47,919 nucleotides of DNA from Streptomyces melanogenes (GTDB lineage: Bacteria > Actinomycetota > Actinomycetes > Streptomycetales > Streptomycetaceae), in the NCBI RefSeq assembly GCF_014649795.1, contig NZ_BMTS01000037.1, positions 1 to 47,919 on the forward strand. The letters are read 5' to 3'. How positions within the stretch are numbered: position 1 is the first letter of the stretch; each line of letters starts with the position of its first letter. The position numbers and the translations under genes were made by a program. The notes under the pieces are model-generated. The model was not told the DNA's origin and did no database searches. It saw only the letters and a list, made by a program, of their open reading frames with translations. This document shows, piece after piece, positions 29,675-39,800 of this stretch.

Positions 29675-32638
29675 ATGATCAGATTGGGTAGCAACCCTAC
29701 CAACGGTGAAGACGTGTCGCCCAGCCGACTGAGGTCAGCGGCTCGTACGGCATCGGTGACGGCACTCACGCTCGCGACCATCACGGCCGGCCTCACCCCG
29801 GCCTTCGCGGCTACGCACGACAAGTCGGCCCCTGGCGACGGCACCGTGAAGGTGCGCGTCATCCGCGAGGTGAACGCCAACGGCACCTGGGACCAGGTCC
29901 TGGAGCCGGGCATGAACAGCGTGCAGGTGAAGCTGACCGACGACGCCGGGAACACCATCACGGGCCAGACCGGTGCCGACGGCACGTTCACCTTCAACCC
30001 GGCCAGCAGCGGCCTGACGGGCAGCAGGTACCGCGTCGAGGTGCTCAACCCCAAGCCGGGCGTGCTGTACCCGGCGTTCGCCTCGCGCCAGGGCCTGCTG
30101 GCCGCCAACCCGACCTCTCTCACCAGTGCTGAGGAGTTCGTCGACGTCTCGGGCGGCAACAACGTCGAGATGACGACGGGCTTCTGGAACCCGGCCGACT
30201 ACTGCCAGAAGAACGCGCCGCTGGTGACGGCGTGCATCCGCAACGACATCCAGGGCGGCACCAACAACGCCACCAACACGCTGCGGACCTTCGCGTACAA
30301 CCAGCGTGGTACGGACATGACCACCGGCATCACGCCGCTGGCGGACAAGACCGACACCGGCGCGCTGTACGGCATCGGCTACAGCAAGCAGAAGAAGTGG
30401 ATCTTCAGCGGGGCGATGGCGTTCCGCGGGTCGAACTACGGTCCGGGCAAGCAGGGCGGCATCTACCTGACCGACCGCGCGACCGGTGCGACGTCGCTGT
30501 TCACCACCGTGCCCAACGCGGGGACCACCGAGCACAACATGGCGATCCCCACCCAGGACAACACCTTCATGCCCGCGGTGGGCAAGGAGTCGCTGGGCGA
30601 TGTGGAGGTCTCCGAGGACGGCAAGGAGCTTTACGTCGTCAACCTGAACGACAAGAAGCTGTACGTCTACGACGCCACGCAGAAGACTGCGGCCGCCCCG
30701 AAGGCGTCGTACGCCATTCCCGACCCGGGCTGTCCGTCGGCGGACGACTGGCGCCCGTACGGGCTTGGCGTGCAGGACGGCACCGTCTACGTCGGCGGTG
30801 TCTGCTCGGGTCAGTCCACCCAGAAAAAGTCCGACATGCGGGCCGTGGTGCGCACCTTCGACCCCAAGGCGGGCGCTTTCGGTTCCGTGATCCTGGACCA
30901 GAAGCTGGACTTTCCGCGCGCGAACACCTTCCAGTCGGCGGCTCCCTGCACGGGCGGCAGCTGGTACCCCTGGAACGACACGATTCCCAAGACGCAGGAC
31001 GGCAAGTCCTGCGGCTTCGGCTTCTACGCCAACCCCATGCCGATCCTGTCGGACATCATCGTGGAGACGGATGGCTCGCTGGTCCTGGGCTTCCGTGACC
31101 GGCTGGCCGACATGGGCGGAGACATCGCGAACAACGACACCTCGGGTGTCGGTGGCGGCCTGCGCCCGGCGCCTGGCGGTTCGCTGAGCAAGGCCTGCCC
31201 GGACGCGAACGGCAACTTCGTCATGGCCGAGAACGGCGGCTGCGGCTTCACGCTGCCGACCAACCCGAACCCGGCCAGCACCCAGTACGGGTTCTACGAC
31301 ACCCGCACCTACTGGGAGCACGGCAACGGCTTCTACGGCGGTGCGGCGCTGTCCAAGGTCGAGGACACCATCGCTTCGTCCGCCGTCGACCCGGCCGCCC
31401 AGATCTTCACCAACGGCACGGCCTGGGCCAGGCGCGACGGCGGCCAGACCCCGCTGGGCGGCGCGCCCAACCAGAAGGGCTTGGCGGAGTCGACCAGCTT
31501 CGGCAAGGCCAGCTCGATGGCCGACATCGAAGTGATGTGTGACGAGGCACCGATCCAGATCGGCAACCGCGTCTGGTACGACAACAACAAGAACGGTATC
31601 CAGGACCCGACCGAGAACCCGGTCGGCGGGGTGACGGTCAACCTGTACGACGAGAGCGGCAAGCTGGTCGCCACCACCAAGACCACCAGCCGCGGCGAGT
31701 ACTACTTCGACAGCATCACCGACGGCCTGAAGACCGAGACCAAGTACACGATCAAGCTGGACAACCCGGCGGACTACGCGGCGGGCGGCCCGCTCAACGG
31801 CTGGACCGCCACCCAGAACGACGCCGGTGGCAACCGCTACATCGACAGCAACGGCATCGTCCCGTCCGGCGGGCAGTTCCCGGAGTACAGCTTCACCACC
31901 GGGACCGCGGGCCAGGACAACCACACCTACGACTTCGGCTTCACCAAGCCGAACGGCGAGGTGCGGGTACTGAAGGTCGACGCCAAGACGGGTCAGCCCA
32001 TCGCGGGTGCCGAGTTCCAGCTGTGGATGGAGAGCAACAACCAGTCCGGCCTCCAGACGGACGGCGCCACCCCCGACACCAAGATCGACCAGCCCGTGAC
32101 CACCGACGGCAACGGCGCCGCCAAGATCACGCAGCAGGCGCTCGGTTCGTACTACTGGCAGGAGACCAAGGCTCCGGCCGGGTACGACCTGCCGAACCCC
32201 GCGGTCTTCGGGCCCCTGGACCTGACCAACGCCAACTTCCGCGACGGTGTGACCGTGACCGTCAAGGACGAGCCGGTCACCCCGCCGCCGGTCCTCGGTG
32301 AGGTGCAGGTCGTCAAGGTCGACCAGGACGGCAAGCCGCTGCCCGGCGCCGAGTTCCAGCTGTGGCGCGAGACCAATGGCACGGACGGCCTGCAGATGAC
32401 CGGCATCAACGCCGACACCACGGTCAGCGGGACGATCGTCACCGGCCCCGACGGCATCGCCAAGATCTCGGGCCAGCCGATGGGCACCTACTACTGGCAG
32501 GAGACCAAGGCTCCGGCCGGGTACGACCTGCCGAACCCGGCGGTCTTCGGGCCCCTGGAGCTGAAGCCCGCTCTCCGGGCACGGCACCTCCACGAGCGCC
32601 ACCGCGCGCCCATGGCCAAGGTCGAGGCCGGCGAGTAG
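29675..32638 (+). CDS. Large SdrD/SpaA-domain surface protein
   Basis: The 987-residue product has a signal (RTASVTALTLATITAGLTPA, cleavage near AFAA). A B-type domain (DGTVKVRVIREVNANGTWDQ), a long beta-propeller-like region (KELYVVNLNDKKLYVYDAT; PDPGCPSADDWRPYGLGVQD, about 140-620), an SdrD B domain (IGNRVWYDNNKNGIQDP) and two SpaA/CnaB prealbumin-like repeats (EVRVLKVDAKTGQPIAGAEF...YYWQETKAPAGYD) follow. CnaB repeats often carry Lys-Asn/Asp isopeptide bonds with a Glu in the ETKAP segment. The frame stops soon after the second repeat with an Arg/His tail (KPALRARHLHERHR) unlike the usual continuation, so the C-terminus looks truncated. The start may be ATG 29675 or GTG 29714. Confidence 0.88.
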   Translation: MIRLGSNPTNGEDVSPSRLRSAARTASVTALTLATITAGLTPAFAATHDKSAPGDGTVKVRVIREVNANGTWDQVLEPGMNSVQVKLTDDAGNTITGQTGADGTFTFNPASSGLTGSRYRVEVLNPKPGVLYPAFASRQGLLAANPTSLTSAEEFVDVSGGNNVEMTTGFWNPADYCQKNAPLVTACIRNDIQGGTNNATNTLRTFAYNQRGTDMTTGITPLADKTDTGALYGIGYSKQKKWIFSGAMAFRGSNYGPGKQGGIYLTDRATGATSLFTTVPNAGTTEHNMAIPTQDNTFMPAVGKESLGDVEVSEDGKELYVVNLNDKKLYVYDATQKTAAAPKASYAIPDPGCPSADDWRPYGLGVQDGTVYVGGVCSGQSTQKKSDMRAVVRTFDPKAGAFGSVILDQKLDFPRANTFQSAAPCTGGSWYPWNDTIPKTQDGKSCGFGFYANPMPILSDIIVETDGSLVLGFRDRLADMGGDIANNDTSGVGGGLRPAPGGSLSKACPDANGNFVMAENGGCGFTLPTNPNPASTQYGFYDTRTYWEHGNGFYGGAALSKVEDTIASSAVDPAAQIFTNGTAWARRDGGQTPLGGAPNQKGLAESTSFGKASSMADIEVMCDEAPIQIGNRVWYDNNKNGIQDPTENPVGGVTVNLYDESGKLVATTKTTSRGEYYFDSITDGLKTETKYTIKLDNPADYAAGGPLNGWTATQNDAGGNRYIDSNGIVPSGGQFPEYSFTTGTAGQDNHTYDFGFTKPNGEVRVLKVDAKTGQPIAGAEFQLWMESNNQSGLQTDGATPDTKIDQPVTTDGNGAAKITQQALGSYYWQETKAPAGYDLPNPAVFGPLDLTNANFRDGVTVTVKDEPVTPPPVLGEVQVVKVDQDGKPLPGAEFQLWRETNGTDGLQMTGINADTTVSGTIVTGPDGIAKISGQPMGTYYWQETKAPAGYDLPNPAVFGPLELKPALRARHLHERHRAPMAKVEAGE

Positions 32639-32698
32639 CCGAACACTCCACTGGTAGTGCGGTGGACCAGCCGACGGCCGGCTCCGGCCGGCCGCGCT

Positions 32699-32724
32699 CC
32701 CCGCGCCCCTTCCGGGGCGCGGGG
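32699..32724 (+). terminator. Hairpin terminator
   Basis: CCCCGCGCCCC / GGGGCGCGGGG (32699-32709, 32714-32724) with a TTCC loop, 60 bp after the stop of the SdrD/SpaA-like gene. Confidence 0.7.
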
Positions 32725-32772
32725 ACCCACCGCGCTCGCACCAGCCCCCTCAGAAAGGAACCCCCCACATCA

Positions 32773-33261
32773 ATGTCACGTACTCCTTCCTCCCCCAGCG
32801 CGAACGGTAGACGTGGCCGCTCGCTGGCCGCCCGGTCGCTGGCCACCGCAGGCATCGCCGTCGCCGCCGTGGCGGGCGTCGCCGCACCGGCCATGGCCAA
32901 CGACGGCGGGAACCACGCCGCCCTGAGCCTCGACCGTGCGGTCCCGCACAACGGTCCGGTCAGCGGCACCGGCCAGGCCCACCACCAGGTGACCGTCTCG
33001 AGGGCCAACGGTGACGTGCTCTGCCACGCCGTCGTGGGTGCGGACCGCACCTGGTCCTGCCTCCCCGAGGACGGCCTGCCCGCCGGGCACGCCTTTCTGA
33101 AGGCCCGCGACGACGTCACCATGATGGCGACCCCCATGGTCTCCGTGACCGTCGTCAACACCAAGACGGTCCCGGTGGCCGACCCCGCCATCGCCGCGGG
33201 CGCGGCCCTGGCGGTCATCGGCGCCGCGGCCCTGTGGTACCGCCGCCGGGCCGAGCAGTAG
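32773..33261 (+). CDS. Membrane-anchored surface protein with Ig-like domain
   Basis: The 162-residue product has a signal (RSLATAGIAVAAVAGVAAPA, cleavage near AMAN, about residue 42), a short Ig-like beta domain (ALSLDRAVPHNGPVSGTGQ; DVLCHAVVGADRTWSCLPED with two Cys), and a C-terminal membrane helix (PAIAAGAALAVIGAAALWY) with an RRRAEQ tail. No LPXTG or related motif precedes the helix. The ATG at 32773 lies about 14 nt after AGAAAGGAA. It directly follows the large surface protein and could be expressed with it despite the hairpin between. Confidence 0.75.
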   Translation: MSRTPSSPSANGRRGRSLAARSLATAGIAVAAVAGVAAPAMANDGGNHAALSLDRAVPHNGPVSGTGQAHHQVTVSRANGDVLCHAVVGADRTWSCLPEDGLPAGHAFLKARDDVTMMATPMVSVTVVNTKTVPVADPAIAAGAALAVIGAAALWYRRRAEQ

Positions 33262-33296
33262 GGCAGCACAGCGGTAAGGCAGGACCGAACACCGAC

Positions 33297-33335
33297 GGCG
33301 GGCGGTGGGCTCTCTTCCAGGGCCCGCCGCCCGCC
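33297..33335 (+). terminator. Hairpin terminator
   Basis: GGCGGGCGGTGGGC / GCCCGCCGCCCGCC (33297-33310, 33322-33335), 14-bp arms with one mismatch, 36 bp after the stop at 33261. Confidence 0.6.
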
Positions 33336-33381
33336 GCCGCGCGCCCGCAGGCACGTGCAGGTACACCCGTCCATGAAAGGC

Positions 33382-34260
33382 ATGTCCACGATGTTCGAGA
33401 AGACCCGTGTCCGCCGCCTCGTACCCCGTACGAAGGCGGGTCTGGCCGCGGTGACCATGGCTCTGCTCGCCGCCGTCGCGGGGACGGCGGCGCTGACCGG
33501 GGGAGGGGAGGACTCACGGCCGGTGACCCTGGAGGAGGCCGAGCGGCTGGCCGCGGTCCGCTTCCACGCGTACGAAGCCGGTCCGACGAGAGTCGAGGTG
33601 AGCGTGCCCGGCGGCACGGGCGACACGGTCGTCGACGGGGTGGTGGACTACCGGGCCCACCGTGCCGTGGGGGGCTACGCCACCAGCGGGGCGGGACCCG
33701 CGCAGCACGGCATGCTCGCCTGGGACGCCACCGGCCTCGCCGTGGCCGTCGGGCCGGCGGTGAAGGGGGCCGCGGCCGTGCGGGGGAGCGGGGCGCTGCG
33801 CGCGGCGGAGCGTCTGTCCTCCAGGGACTGGTCCCCCCGGGCGTATTCGAGCGACCCGCTGGACGTCGTGCTGCACGTGATGATGGTCCTGGGCCAGGAC
33901 CGTCCGGACAACGCCCAGCTGCTGGCGCAGGGCGGGGCGCGACGGCTGGGACAGCGCACCGAAGGCGGCGTGACGTACACCCTGTTCACGGGACCCCGGC
34001 CGCAGCGCGACAAGGACGGCGGCACGAGGGGCGGCCGGAAGGGTGCTTCCCCGGCGCCCGACCGCCCCGCCACGTCGCCCCTGACGTACTGGCTGGACGG
34101 CCAGGACCGGCTCGGCCGCCTTGAGGTCCGGCTCGCGTCGCTGCCGCGCCCCGCCCGGGTGGACTTCAAGGACAGCGACACGAAGTGGAAGCTGCCCCAA
34201 AAGCCCTGGCAGGGCCTGATGCCCGGTGCGCCCCGGGCGCCCGGAGCGGCGCGCACCTGA
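33382..34260 (+). CDS. Exported protein resembling LppX/LprG-type envelope proteins
   Basis: The roughly 292-residue product has an N-terminal hydrophobic stretch (LAAVTMALLAAVAGTAALTG) and a long mature domain with WDATGLAVAVGPAVKGAAAV, TEGGVTYTLFTG and SPLTYWLDGQDRLGRLEVRL. The last segment, tyrosine-tryptophan then an aspartate/glycine turn followed by amphipathic strands, resembles the C-terminal strands of LppX/LprAFG-type proteins, but no lipobox Cys is present. Candidate ATGs lie at 33373, 33382 and 33391; none has an ideal ribosome site. Function is not assigned. It is convergent with the beta-helix lipoprotein gene, 12 bp apart. Confidence 0.6.
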   Translation: MSTMFEKTRVRRLVPRTKAGLAAVTMALLAAVAGTAALTGGGEDSRPVTLEEAERLAAVRFHAYEAGPTRVEVSVPGGTGDTVVDGVVDYRAHRAVGGYATSGAGPAQHGMLAWDATGLAVAVGPAVKGAAAVRGSGALRAAERLSSRDWSPRAYSSDPLDVVLHVMMVLGQDRPDNAQLLAQGGARRLGQRTEGGVTYTLFTGPRPQRDKDGGTRGGRKGASPAPDRPATSPLTYWLDGQDRLGRLEVRLASLPRPARVDFKDSDTKWKLPQKPWQGLMPGAPRAPGAART

Positions 34261-34272
34261 CCCGCTCGGGGG

Positions 34273-35604
34273 TCAGGGGAGCGGGTAGCGGGCCGGGTCC
34301 ACCCGGCCCGGGAGCCCGACGGCCGGGCGTGCGGGGGCGTGCGGCGCGTTCGGCAGGCCGGGCTGGGCCGGGGGAGCGGGCACGTCCCGGAAGGAGACGC
34401 CCGGCGGGACGGGGACCGCGCGCGGCTGTCCGGGCGAGGCCAGGGCCGTGTCGCCGCCCGGGCAGGTGGTGAGGGCGGAGGGGAGCCTGTCGGGGCTGGT
34501 GGGGACGGAGTCGCCGTTGCCGGTGAAGCAGTTGCCGCCGGTGCGCGCCGCCTGGACGACGAGGCCGAGCTGACCGTCCTCCAGGATGTTGGAGCGGATC
34601 ACATTGCCCTGCACGGGGTAGCCCTGCTCATCCTGGAGGACGAATGCGGCCCGGCTGTTGCCCTGGACGCGGTTGCGCTCGAAGAGGTTGTTCGTCCCTC
34701 CGCCGATGCCGACCCCGAGACCGAAGCCGCCGTCGGCCTGCTCGGGGCTGCGGGCCTCGTTGTTGTCGGCGATCAGGTTGGCGGCGATCACGGCTTGGTG
34801 CTGCGGCCCCAGCGCCTCCAGGTTGTTGGACTGGACCGTCATCCCGACCCGGTTGCGGCGCACGGTGTTGCCGAGGAAGTACAGCCCCCGCGAGGCGTTG
34901 GTCACCTCGATGCCGACCGCGTTGTGCTCGGTGGTGTTGTGCGCGACCAGCGTGTTGCACGGGTCGCACTGGCCCACGTAGATCCCGGAGTCGGCCTGGC
35001 CGGAGCCGTAGGAGTGCTCGATGACCCCGTCGCGTGCGTCGAAGGCGTAGATTCCGTACAAGGCGTTGTCGTACGCGGTGACGTAGGAGGCGCGGAAGCC
35101 GCGCAGAGCGGGGAACTTGGCGGTGTCCAGGGGGTTGTAGCCGGAGCCGCCCGCCCCCGCGCCCTGCAGGGTCTTGTCGGTGACGCCGGTGAACAGCACC
35201 CCGTTGGCGAGGTTGTTGCGCACCGTCAGGTTCTCCACCACCGACGCGGCGCCGGTCACCGTGATGCCGTTGGACCGCTTGAACTCGCCGTCCACCACGA
35301 CCGTGTTCCGGTCGGCGCCCCGCAGGACGACGCGGGGGGTGCGCAGTTGGACGCTCTCGCGGTAAACACCCGAAGAGACCAGCACCATGTCGCCCGATCG
35401 GGCGACATCCACGGCCTTCTGAATGGTCCCGTACTGCTCGGGGACGCGCAGCACGGCCGGTGGACCGCTGGGCCCCGGACGGTCGTCCGAGCCGCCACCG
35501 CCGCATCCGGCCAGCGCGGCCAGGAGCCCTGCGGCCAGGCACACCCGGCCCAACGATCCGATGGGTACGCGCCGTTCGCGGCGTTTCGCGGCAAGAGTTC
35601 GCAT
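34273..35604 (-). CDS. Right-handed beta-helix (NosD-like) lipoprotein
   Basis: The 443-residue product has a lipoprotein signal with lipobox LAGC (Cys near residue 34) followed by a Gly-rich linker. The body repeats the pectate-lyase-type pattern: VPEQYGTIQKAVDVARSGDM, VYRESVQLRT..VVLRGADRNT, ITVTGAASVVENLTVRNN, YGIYAFDARDGVIEHSY, DSGIYVGQCDPCNTLVAHNT, and further N-x-x-x-N-ladder turns to about residue 370. The C-terminus is Pro-rich. Such proteins bind or modify carbohydrate at the cell surface; catalytic residues cannot be assigned by eye. It is preceded by a divergent DyP peroxidase gene 106 bp away. Confidence 0.85.
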   Translation of the reverse strand: MRTLAAKRRERRVPIGSLGRVCLAAGLLAALAGCGGGGSDDRPGPSGPPAVLRVPEQYGTIQKAVDVARSGDMVLVSSGVYRESVQLRTPRVVLRGADRNTVVVDGEFKRSNGITVTGAASVVENLTVRNNLANGVLFTGVTDKTLQGAGAGGSGYNPLDTAKFPALRGFRASYVTAYDNALYGIYAFDARDGVIEHSYGSGQADSGIYVGQCDPCNTLVAHNTTEHNAVGIEVTNASRGLYFLGNTVRRNRVGMTVQSNNLEALGPQHQAVIAANLIADNNEARSPEQADGGFGLGVGIGGGTNNLFERNRVQGNSRAAFVLQDEQGYPVQGNVIRSNILEDGQLGLVVQAARTGGNCFTGNGDSVPTSPDRLPSALTTCPGGDTALASPGQPRAVPVPPGVSFRDVPAPPAQPGLPNAPHAPARPAVGLPGRVDPARYPLP

Positions 35605-35710
35605 GGCGGCAAGGTGTACCGTCGGGGCCGTCGCCACGGCTCAGGCTGGCCGCCCCCTGCACATGTGCCGGTCCGCGGGGCGATCGCCGCGCGAGGAACT
35701 TGGAGTACCG

Positions 35711-36799
35711 GTGACGGCCACACCCCCCTCCGGCGGGCCCGTGCCCGGTCGCCGCGCCGTGCTCGCCGCCCTGGCCGCGGGCGCCGCCGGAGCCTGCGCC
35801 AGACCCGCCCTCCCCCCGCAGGGCGCCGACCGCGAACACCCCGACCCCAAGGCCGCGCCCCGCCCGGCCGCCCGCAGGCCCGGCGTCGACGACCCCCCGC
35901 CGCGCCACGCCCTGGTGGCGGCCTACGACCTCGCCGAGGGCTTGCGTAACCGTGCCGGTGCCGCGCACCTGCGCCGCGCGCTGATGGCCTGGTTGGGGAT
36001 CCGCCTCCCGGGCGGAGCCACTCTCACCCTCGCGGCCGGGCCCGGTCTGCTGCCCGCACTCGGTCTGCCCGCCCCGGCCGCACTGCGGGCCGTCCCGCCC
36101 TTCCCGGGCGAGCGGCTCGATGCGCGGCGCGGCGGCGGGGACGTCCTGGTGCAGCTGTGCGCGGACGACCCCGACGCGCTCGGGCGCGCCGCCGACCGGC
36201 TCGGCCCCCTCGCGGTGGGCGCCTTGCGCCCCCGCTGGAGCGAGCGCGGCTTCCTGCCCGGGCACACGCCCGGCGAGACGCCCCGCAACCTCTTCGGCTT
36301 CAAGGACGGCACGGAGAACCCGGCACACGGGGAGCTGGGCCGCTGGGTGTGGAACCCCGACGACAGCACCTATCTCGTCTACCGCCGCATCCACATGAAC
36401 GTTCCGGACTTCACCGCACTGCCGCTCGGGCGCCAGGAACAGGTCATCGGACGCCGCCGCGCCACCGGCGCCCCCCTGACCGGCCATCACGAGCACGACA
36501 CCGTGGACCTCTACGCCAAGACACCCGAGGGCCGGTACGTCATCCCCGCCGACGCCCATGTGCGGGTGGCCCACTCCCGCCTCGACGGCGGAGCCCGCAT
36601 GCTGCGCCGCGGCTACTCGTACGACAACGGGCCCGGTGACCGGGGCCTGCTCTTCCTCGCCTACATGCGTGACCCCGCCCTCTTCACCCGCGTGCAGCAG
36701 CGCCTGAGCGAGAGCGATGCGATGCGCGCCTTCATCGAACACCGCGCGTCGGCGGTGGGCTACGTCCTGCCCGCCGACCACCCGCTGGTGCGTGCCTGA
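35711..36799 (+). CDS. Tat-exported DyP-type heme peroxidase
   Basis: The 362-residue product has a twin-arginine signal (GRRAVLAALAAGAAGACA) and the dye-decolorizing peroxidase core. It shows the GxxDG motif in FGFKDGTENP (distal Asp), a conserved VAHSRLDGGARMLRRGYSYD segment containing the proximal heme His and distal Arg, and GLLFLAYMRDP. Length and the Tat signal fit the EfeB/DyP A-subfamily. The GTG at 35711 is preceded by GGAG with 7-nt spacing. It acts outside the membrane, oxidising dyes, phenolics or heme. It is not next to the efeU/efeO iron-uptake genes that often accompany EfeB. Confidence 0.92.
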   Translation: MTATPPSGGPVPGRRAVLAALAAGAAGACARPALPPQGADREHPDPKAAPRPAARRPGVDDPPPRHALVAAYDLAEGLRNRAGAAHLRRALMAWLGIRLPGGATLTLAAGPGLLPALGLPAPAALRAVPPFPGERLDARRGGGDVLVQLCADDPDALGRAADRLGPLAVGALRPRWSERGFLPGHTPGETPRNLFGFKDGTENPAHGELGRWVWNPDDSTYLVYRRIHMNVPDFTALPLGRQEQVIGRRRATGAPLTGHHEHDTVDLYAKTPEGRYVIPADAHVRVAHSRLDGGARMLRRGYSYDNGPGDRGLLFLAYMRDPALFTRVQQRLSESDAMRAFIEHRASAVGYVLPADHPLVRA

Positions 36800-36814
36800 T
36801 CCGCCGCGGCCCCC

Positions 36815-39800
36815 TCACGCTGTTCCACGCCATGGACACACCGTCAGGAGGGTGCGGCCCGCGCCCTCGGCGGCGCCCTCGCTGTAGTCGATCACGCCGA
36901 AGTAGCACCGCCGCGGCTGGAGCCTCCTCCAGGCCACGGTGATGTCGGTCCGGTCGCCCGCGGCCACGTAGTGGGACGAGGGGGTCACGGTGGCCGCGGC
37001 GGTGGTTTCGTCCGGGCCCACCAGCCAGGTGTGGAGGGTGAACGGCAGGGCGGCCGACGGGTCCAGCGCGCCCCACTGGTTCAGGTACACGTCGTAGTCC
37101 CCGGGCTCGGTGAGGACGACGGACTCACCGGAGCCGGCCGACCGGCTGGAAGCGACGGGCTTGCCGCTTCGGTACACGTACAGGTCGATGTCCTGCCCCT
37201 CCCGGGACTCCTCTGCCAGCAGGGCCAGGCGTGCCAGCTGGGTGCCCTGGGGCACATGGACGCTCAGCTTCGCCGTCGCCGGGCCCTCGGCGGGCGTGCC
37301 GGGACGGAAGTCGTAGTTGGTGCCGGTGAGCCGGCCCATGGTGGCGGTGTCGGGGTACAGGCCCCGCAATCGGGTGCGGAGCTCGCCCTCCCACCCGACC
37401 TGCGCCGTCAGCGCCACCGAGCCGTCGGTTCCGACGCCCTTGACCTCGCCGGGCACGGACAACTGGCGCGCCTGTACGGCCAGGGGGCTGCGCACGTGGT
37501 GGCGGCCGTGCGCGTCGCTCCAGGTCACCGAGCCGAAGCTCCAGGAGCCGTACACCGCGTCGGTCTGGGTGAAGGCCACGGTGTACCGGGCCGACGCGCC
37601 CGGCTCGACCTCCAGGACGTCCGGTGACACCTGCACCCGGAATCCGGCGGGTGCCTGGACGGCGGCCTTGTAGACCGCCTTGGCGGCCCCCACGTTGGTG
37701 ACAGTACGGGTGACGCTCTGCCGTCCGGTCAGGGCACCGACCGCGATCGAGGGATAGTTGAGATCGCTCCTGTCGATCCTGCTCGCGGCAGCGCACGGGT
37801 CGGCACCGGCGGGCCTGGACGGACGGGGGCCGGAGCAGATGAAGTCGGCCCAGTCGGCGGAGGTGGAGTCGTAGACGAGGCCGGGGTCGAGGGCCGCGGC
37901 GGCCAGGACGTGGCCGGAGCCGTAGTCGAGCGGGGTGGCGTCCGCGCCGGAGCGCTGGATCGGCCGGTCCTGGTTGTCCGTGGTGTAGGCGGTGGTCATC
38001 AGCGCCGACTTCACCGCCATGGGGGACCAGTTTGGGTGCTGGGCCCGGAGCAGCAGGGCGAGGCCCGCGATGTGCGGGGCGGACATCGACGTACCCGACA
38101 TGAGGCCGAAGCCGCCCGTGAAGGCGCCGTTCGTGCCGCCGGGGACCACACCGGCGGCGATGTCCACACCCGGCGCCGTGAGATCGGGTTTGAGTAGGTC
38201 GCCGCCGGTGAGGGGGTCCGGTCCCGAGGAGGAGAACCCGGCCACCTCCGGGGCCCGCTGAGGGACGCTGCGGGCGGCGCCGAGCCGGGCCGTGGCGCGG
38301 GCACCGGCGGCGTACGCCTTGACGGCGGCGCCGTCCGTGGCGTTCACGTGGACGGTGGGCACCGAGTGGCCCTCGGCGACGAGCTCCTGCGCGTCCGCGG
38401 TGTTGGCCAGGACCATGGCGACGCCGCCCGCCCGCTTCACCTCGGCGCTCTTCTCGACGCGGGCGTTCTTCCCCCGCGTGCAGATCACGATCTTGCCCCG
38501 GACCTTCGTGCGGTCGAGCGTTCTCGCGGCGCAGAGGGTGGCCTGGGCCGGGTCGGTGCCCCTCGCACCCAAAGCGGCGGCATCGGCCAGTGGGGCCGAG
38601 GGGACAGCCGGACCGACGCCCGTCCCGCTGAAAGCGGTGCCGTCGCCGAGGGTGAGGGCCGAGCGGTAGCCGGTGTCGCCCAGGGAGGCGGCCACCGTGG
38701 TCACCCAGGGCAGCGTGTTCATCACTGTGCCCGGCCCGGCGTTGCCCGCCGAGGCGACGAGGAACACTCCGGCCGCGGCCGCGTTGAACTGGGCGGTGGC
38801 CAGCGGGTTGTCCAGGGTGCCCGGCGGAATCCCGATGGACATGCTGATGGCGTCGACACCGTCGGCCACGGCCTTGTCCAGGGCGGCGACCACGTCGACC
38901 AGGGAGCAGCTGCCCTCGCCCCAGCACGCCTTGTAGACGGCCAGCCGGGCGCCGGGTGCCATGCCCGAGAGCCTGCCGTCCAGGGGGGTGTGCGCGATGG
39001 CCGCCGCGACCGCGTGGTTTCCGACGGCGGTGGTGGCGGTGTGGGTGCCATGGCCCTCCGTGTCCAGCGGGGAGGGCCGGTCGTGCGGGCCGGGCGCGGC
39101 CGCCTTGTCGAAGTAGGCGGCGCCGATCACTTTGTTGTTGCAGCCGACCGGGTGGTCCACGTCGGCGCCCGCGTCGCAGTTTCCCCGCCACTTCCTCGCG
39201 ATGGCCGCGGCGTCGGGGCGGGGACCGGGCAGCGGCTGGAGCATGGGGTTGGCCGGGTCGAAGCCGGAGTCGATGACTCCGAGGATCATGCCCTCACCGG
39301 CGCGCTCGGCCCCTCCCGGGAACTTCGACCACAGGCCGCCGTCGCCGGTCAGACCCAGGAAGCGGGGCATGTCGGCGAACGCGGTCACGCCGCCCGCGCC
39401 GGGCGCCTGACCGCCCTCGGGCGGGGGAGGGGCCCAGGCGGCCGGAGCCCGTGGGGAAGCCCCGGCAGAGGCCGCGGGCCGGCCGGTCAGTTCGAGCTTC
39501 TCGTCGCGCGTCACCGACAGCACACCGGGCCGGGAGGCCAGCCGGGCGGCCTGCTGACCGGTCAGCCGCGCGGCGAATCCGTTGAGCGCGTAGTGGTACG
39601 AGTAGAGCACGGTGGGCGCCTTCGCGGCCCCGCCCGTGCCGGACAGCTCCGCGAGAACGCCTTCCCGCCGCCGGTCCAGCCGGGCGACGTACCGTTGTAC
39701 GGCCTCGGAGCCCGCGTCCAGCCGCTGCCCCCGTGGGGCCCGGGTCCCGTCGTGCGTGGCCACCGGCTCGTCCGCCAGCCGGACCACATAGGCGCCGTCC

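Noticed and set aside
29735..32602. A 955-codon open frame on the minus strand opposite the first SdrD/SpaA gene
   Set aside because: It is the antisense shadow of a gene with clear domains; its product is Val/Arg/Leu low-complexity with no motif, as GC3-biased codons produce.
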